A stretch of 64,000 nt of DNA from assembly GCF_014337215.1 (NCBI RefSeq), contig NZ_CP060635.1, positions 2,741,501 to 2,805,500 of the forward strand, read 5' to 3'. A program made the translations under genes and the position numbers. The number at the start of each line of letters is the position of its first letter. Positions within the stretch are counted from its first letter, which is position 1. The DNA comes from Wansuia hejianensis (GTDB taxonomy: Bacteria > Bacillota > Clostridia > Lachnospirales > Lachnospiraceae). The notes below the pieces were generated by a model, which did not search any database, had not been told where the DNA came from, and saw nothing but the letters and a program-made list of their open reading frames with translations. This document shows positions 60,244 through 64,000 of this stretch, piece after piece.

Positions 60244-60945
60244 TCATAGACAATCAAACGGCTGAAAATATTCTCCCCTAGGTTTTATATGATATTCCTG
60301 CTTTTCCCCGGTCTCAGGATGATACAGGATCAGCCGGCTGGCGCACAGGGCCAGCTGGCCTGATTCTTTTTTTTCTTCTGCGGTTTTATTGTATTTCCGG
60401 TCGCATGCGATGGGCATCCCTGCATGAGAAAGCTGTACCCGGATCTGATGATGGCGGCCGGTCATCAGCCGTACCCGGATCAGTGACCGCCCGGACGCCT
60501 GTGATTGAATACACTCATATTCCAGAATGGCTTTCCTCCTTCCCTTTTCTCCCTCTTTGGCAATCCGTGAGGTATTCAAACGGCCGTCCCGGATCAGTTC
60601 ATCTGTCAGGATTCCCATGGGCGCTGCCGGAGCCCCGTCCGTAACAGCCAAATATTCTTTATACAGCATATGTTCCTGTATCTGGCGCGTAAGAACGGCG
60701 GCGGCTTTCTTTGTTTTCGCAAATACCAGAAGTCCCTCCACCGGCTGATCCAGCCTGTGTACTACAGCCAGATAAGGGATCTCCCTCTCCCTTCCCGTTA
60801 GTTTTGATGCGAGATAGTTGAGAAGCATATGCTCCAGATCCATCTCGCCCGCCCCCTTATTCTGAACAGCTATGCCGGACGGTTTATAGACTACAAGTAT
60901 CTGTTCATCCTCCGCAATAATATTTCTTTTATCAAATATCCGCAT
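60244..60945 (-). CDS. RluA family pseudouridine synthase
   Basis: A 233-residue RNA pseudouridine synthase without an S4 domain. The catalytic motif is VVHRLDQPVEGLLVFAKT with the nucleophile aspartate; VYKPSGIAVQNKG and RVRLMTGRHHQIRVQLSHAG complete the active site. The target (23S rRNA or tRNA) cannot be told. Convergent with the sugar-binding lipoprotein, 6 bases apart. Confidence 0.93.
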   Translation of the reverse strand: MRIFDKRNIIAEDEQILVVYKPSGIAVQNKGAGEMDLEHMLLNYLASKLTGREREIPYLAVVHRLDQPVEGLLVFAKTKKAAAVLTRQIQEHMLYKEYLAVTDGAPAAPMGILTDELIRDGRLNTSRIAKEGEKGRRKAILEYECIQSQASGRSLIRVRLMTGRHHQIRVQLSHAGMPIACDRKYNKTAEEKKESGQLALCASRLILYHPETGEKQEYHIKPRGEYFQPFDCL

Positions 60946-61941
60946 ATCTTCCTCCCAGTTATAATCTCATAAGAAGTATGCTGCAATCCTGCCGCCTTGT
61001 CAACGGAAAATCCACACGTTAACAGCCGTCCTATCGGATAATACCTGATAAAACGGCTGTTCTAATGTTCTTCTTTATTCAATTTTTTCCTCGTTCTCTT
61101 TCTCTAAATTTTATCTTCATCTCTCAATGAATTGTTCATTCCCTGCCTCGTAAGTACTTTTCATTCTTCTGCTGTTAATGCTTATGCTGCAGAATCTGAA
61201 TTCTTACTTAGAAAGTACATATGCAGATCTATATAATAATAAAAAGTTTCAAATTATAATTTCTCGTCTTATAATCTTCCAGCCGTTCCTGTTATATAGC
61301 TTCTTCATGCAGATCCTTTTCGACTTTTCTTTCTACTAACGGATATTGGATTAATACTTTTTAAAATTTTATCAACCTCTGTCTGCAATTCTGATTCATA
61401 TAACGGAAGAGCTTTTTTCATTCCGTTTCTTCACACGGACTGAAAAACCTTTTTATTATCTGTGTGGTATGTATTCAATATGAGTGCCAGCTTCATATTA
61501 CCTTTCATTTTAAATTCATCATAATTCTTATTGATGATGATCTTCCTTTTTTCTCTCTTATAAAAGGTCTTTCTTGCGGGGAACTGCTATGCAATACCAC
61601 TCTCATATTGAAGGTTAGATTCTGTCTGTCCCATTGGACTTTACCTCCTTCTTTATTTTCTTTCACCTGATCTTCTGTATCAGGTTCTTTGTATTTTTTA
61701 TCTGTGATTGTATAATAGCAGATTACCCCATCTTTGTCAATACATTTCTTAAAAAAATTCATTATTTTCCCATTATGAAAATTTTCAGATTATTCTAACA
61801 TTTAATTTTATATATTTCCTGTTTTATTCAGATAATTTGACCAATTTTGTCATTTACTTTCTTTTATTCATTCCAGGGTATTTATTGAACCCACCATCTG
61901 TTCATGGTAGAATAAAAATGTTTGAAACAGGAGGAATCCAT
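60946..61941. other. AT-rich gene-poor stretch with small-ORF remnants
   Basis: Nearly 1 kb without a convincing gene. A perfect 9-base stem AACAGCCGT/ACGGCTGTT lies at 61021-61029 and 61053-61061. On the minus strand, short ORFs with gene-like looks occur: MGQTESNLQYESGIA (61587-61634, AAGGAGGTAAAG ahead) and a 38-codon ORF starting MKKALPLYESELQTEVDKIL (61305-61421). They may be remains of a broken gene or mobile element. An 85-codon minus-strand frame (61505-61762) overlaps the first. I cannot assign any of them. Confidence 0.4.
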
Positions 61942-63525
61942 ATGAGTGTAACGGTCGCAGATATGATGAAGCTGCCTTCTCTGCAAGGCGCTAAGATAAT
62001 AGCTGGCCGAAAAGGCCTGACCCGGATACTGTCTTCTGTATCTGTTCTGGAATATGCCGATCCTACTTTCACACAAAATGCCCTCTTTGACCACATTGAA
62101 TTCTACGGTAATGAGATCGTTATCACCGCCTTTGCCAATATTAAGGACGATGTTGACGCACAGTGTAATAATATCCGGCGGCTGGCAGAAGCCGGCGAGG
62201 TGGGAATTATTCTGTATTATGTAGGCATCCTGATGCCCAGGGTGGACGCGCGCCTGGCCGCGTTGGCCGACGAACTGGATTTTACATTGATTCTGATGCC
62301 TGAAAACCGCATGGATCTCAGGTATAGTGAAGTAATCTGTGAAGTGATGGAAGCAATATTCCAGGACCAGCAAAGCAATATATCCCTTGTAACAGAGATC
62401 CTGGAGCGGGTATCCGCGCTGGCCGAACATCAGCGGACAATAGATACTGTGCTGAAAATGCTCTCTGACCGCATGCATGTCTCTATCATTCTGACCGGCA
62501 GCGACGGACGCATATTGAATGAAGCCGCCTGGCCCCGAAGCCGTGCCGGAGAGCTGCAAACCCTGCTTCCCACCCTCAGCCTGTCCGGACAGCCGGGTAC
62601 TCCCCTGAGAAAGAACGGCCTGCTGATATACAGTTACGTAATCAACGCAGACTATTCTCCCATGAACCTCTATCTCTTCCATACAGGCAAGCCCTTAGAG
62701 CAAAATATACTCCGTCAGTTCACAGACGTCATACAATTATCAGTGAACCTCTGGAGCCGCAGGCACGGTGAAGTTGCCACCCGCGAACTTGTGCGGGCGA
62801 TTCTCCAGGATGAACCTGCCAAGATGCGGCGTCTGGCAGATATTTTTCATATAGACGTTGCGTCCATCCATACCATGTGGATACTGAGCGCCTGCCAAAA
62901 AGCTTCCGAATGGGTATGCGAGGAACTAACCGCCGAACTGCAGCGGCTGCTTTCTCCTTACAGCGCTTCCGTTCTGATCGATGTATACGAGGATGTACTT
63001 GTCCTCTTCATGGATGGCCGCCAGTCTCTGACGGAAGAGCAATCGATCCGTTCGGGAATCCTCAATTCCCTGGAGACCCGGAAGATTTCCGCTGTTATGA
63101 CATGCTGCAACCATCTGGAGCATACGGTAGATGCAAGGAATGCATTTCTTCTCAATCAGGAATGTCTGGAAGACGCCGGGAAAATCTTTCCGTCTCAGCA
63201 AGTATTTCAGTTGTCTGAAATACGGTTCGCACAACAGTGCCGGGATATTTTGAACCAGGGGGAACTGGCAATCCGGGAGGAAACCGCTGTGCTCGGCCCC
63301 TTGTTGGATATTCCTGAGGGGAAAGAATTACTCAAAACCCTCAGCACCTATCTTCTGGACGCACAATCAGGCATCACACGGACGGCTGCCCGTCTCTTTG
63401 TTCACAAGAATACGATTAAATACCGCCTCCAGCGCTGTTCGGAATCATGTGGCTTTCACATCGGACATCAGCCTGAGACCATGGCCCTCTACCGGGCTGC
63501 AGCACTGTGCCGTCTGATCAGCTGA
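61942..63525 (+). CDS. PucR family transcriptional regulator
   Basis: A 527-residue regulator. The N-terminal PucR domain (VADMMKLPSLQGAKIIAGRK, ADPTFTQNALFDHIEFYGNE) is followed by a middle GGDEF-like region and a C-terminal helix-turn-helix (LSTYLLDAQSGITRTAARLF, then VHKNTIKYRLQRC). PucR proteins control purine or related nitrogen-compound use. ATG 61942 follows CAGGAGGAATCCAT; the upstream open frame lacks a site. It precedes a cytosine-permease-like gene on the same strand, a likely target. Confidence 0.93.
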   Translation: MSVTVADMMKLPSLQGAKIIAGRKGLTRILSSVSVLEYADPTFTQNALFDHIEFYGNEIVITAFANIKDDVDAQCNNIRRLAEAGEVGIILYYVGILMPRVDARLAALADELDFTLILMPENRMDLRYSEVICEVMEAIFQDQQSNISLVTEILERVSALAEHQRTIDTVLKMLSDRMHVSIILTGSDGRILNEAAWPRSRAGELQTLLPTLSLSGQPGTPLRKNGLLIYSYVINADYSPMNLYLFHTGKPLEQNILRQFTDVIQLSVNLWSRRHGEVATRELVRAILQDEPAKMRRLADIFHIDVASIHTMWILSACQKASEWVCEELTAELQRLLSPYSASVLIDVYEDVLVLFMDGRQSLTEEQSIRSGILNSLETRKISAVMTCCNHLEHTVDARNAFLLNQECLEDAGKIFPSQQVFQLSEIRFAQQCRDILNQGELAIREETAVLGPLLDIPEGKELLKTLSTYLLDAQSGITRTAARLFVHKNTIKYRLQRCSESCGFHIGHQPETMALYRAAALCRLIS

Positions 63526-63534
63526 TGTATAGCA

Positions 63535-63581
63535 ACACCTCTGGTCTTTGTCCCAAGAGACAACGACAGGGGTGTTTTTTT
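63535..63581 (+). terminator. Terminator after the PucR gene
   Basis: ACACCTCTGGTC (63535-63546) pairs imperfectly with GACAGGGGTGT (63565-63575) and seven T follow. It separates the regulator from the permease gene. Confidence 0.75.
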
Positions 63582-63594
63582 GTCCCTTCTTCTG

Positions 63595-63624
63595 TTGTTC
63601 CGGGGTTTCTCGTTCTTATATAAT
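63595..63624 (+). promoter_or_regulatory. Promoter of the permease gene
   Basis: TTGTTC (63595-63600) and TATAAT (63619-63624) with an 18-base spacer, followed by the leader to ATG 63656. Confidence 0.55.
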
Positions 63625-63655
63625 GAATTAAATTTTATGATGAAGGGGGAATACT

Positions 63656-64000
63656 ATGAAAACTACAAATACAGGTTTTGAAATCAAACCCGAACAGCGG
63701 CAGAGCTGGCAGTCCATCGCTATGGTTTGGGCCGGCGGAATGATCTGCGTGCCCTGCCTGATGGTAGGCGGAGTCCTTTCACAGGGCGGCCTGTCCATCG
63801 GACAGATTGTGGTGTCGATCCTGATCGGTTACGGCCTGATCTGCGCCTATATGATCTGTATTGGAATGCAGGCCTGCGATACAGGCCTTCCGGTATCCGT
63901 CATGGCGGCCGGCGCGCTGGGAGAGAAAGGTTCAAAATATGTCATCAGCCTGATTCTGGCAATCGCATGCATCGGCTGGTTCGGCATCCAGTCCGCTACC
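63656..64000 (+). CDS. Cytosine permease-like transporter (NCS1 family), N-terminal part
   Basis: The first 115 residues of a membrane transporter, cut by the window end. After a short polar start (QRQSWQSIAMVWAGGMICVP) come the helices LSIGQIVVSILIGYGLICAY and KYVISLILAIACIGWFGIQS, matching CodB-type NCS1 nucleobase carriers. AAGGGGGAATACT precedes ATG. The upstream PucR regulator fits control of nucleobase uptake. Confidence 0.85.
   Translation, partial: MKTTNTGFEIKPEQRQSWQSIAMVWAGGMICVPCLMVGGVLSQGGLSIGQIVVSILIGYGLICAYMICIGMQACDTGLPVSVMAAGALGEKGSKYVISLILAIACIGWFGIQSAT

Noticed and set aside
1..64000. CRISPR array, prophage or integrated conjugative element
   Set aside because: No regularly spaced short repeats, no integrase, phage structural or conjugation genes were seen; the only transposase is the IS110 one.

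Overview
The window looks like a chromosomal segment of an anaerobic, spore-forming Firmicute, most likely a Lachnospiraceae-type Clostridium relative. The clues are strong GGAGG ribosome sites with many TTG/GTG starts, a sodium/proton V-type ATPase operon, an orphan spore-maturation gene (spmB), an oxygen-detoxifying flavodiiron fusion, corrinoid-dependent one-carbon genes, a cobalamin riboswitch and PucR/CdaR-type regulators. No species can be named from the sequence alone.

Layout. 1-2.9 kb: end of an ABC exporter, an HD-domain hydrolase, tRNA-Lys(CUU) and a trmB / small ORF / trxA operon. 3.0-11.7 kb: a complete nine-gene V-type ATPase operon (G/H-C-I-K-F-E-A-B-D). 11.7-12.2 kb: an AT-rich non-coding stretch with a cluster of DnaA-box-like 9-mers. 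12.2-17.0 kb: thioredoxin reductase with a duplicated-domain lipoprotein, a DUF885 metallopeptidase and a cytidylate-kinase-like protein. 17.1-22.8 kb: a corrinoid methyl-transfer module (pterin methyltransferase, two corrinoid proteins, ferredoxin-ASKHA activator), divergent from a CdaR-type regulator with a near-consensus promoter. 23.4-26.2 kb: a flavodiiron-rubredoxin-reductase fusion plus rubredoxin. 26.4-35.6 kb: a divergent sirtuin with a structured leader, an inositol-phosphatase-like protein, deoC, a WYL/GyrI-like/YoaP-like cluster, spmB, a LarA homologue and an ABC-F protein behind an attenuator.

36.7-43.6 kb is the most unusual gene region. A cobalamin riboswitch with its own terminator leads into a lipoprotein-permease-ATPase importer, a NifH-like protein and a single nitrogenase-component-1-like protein. 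The operon is split between permease and ATPase by an IS110-family element that may carry a bridge RNA. This looks like an uncharacterised nitrogenase-superfamily reductase linked to uptake of a B12-like or other tetrapyrrole/metal-chelate substrate. The substrate is inference.

43.8-64 kb: a eukaryotic-type HisA, endonuclease IV, a YhaO/YhaN-like nuclease-ATPase pair, asnS, an ECF sigma factor with a membrane beta-propeller protein, an M29 aminopeptidase, several unrecognised envelope proteins, an orphan sugar-binding lipoprotein, an RluA pseudouridine synthase, a 1-kb gene-poor stretch, and a PucR regulator followed by the start of a cytosine-permease-like gene.

A second highlight is a pair of related, GC-rich, near-palindromic repeat elements (about 22.78-23.38 and 49.59-50.43 kb). 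Each has terminal inverted repeats, long hairpins, and internal small hairpins whose sequences differ between copies while pairing is kept. They could be a MITE-like element or a structured RNA; I do not recognise the family.
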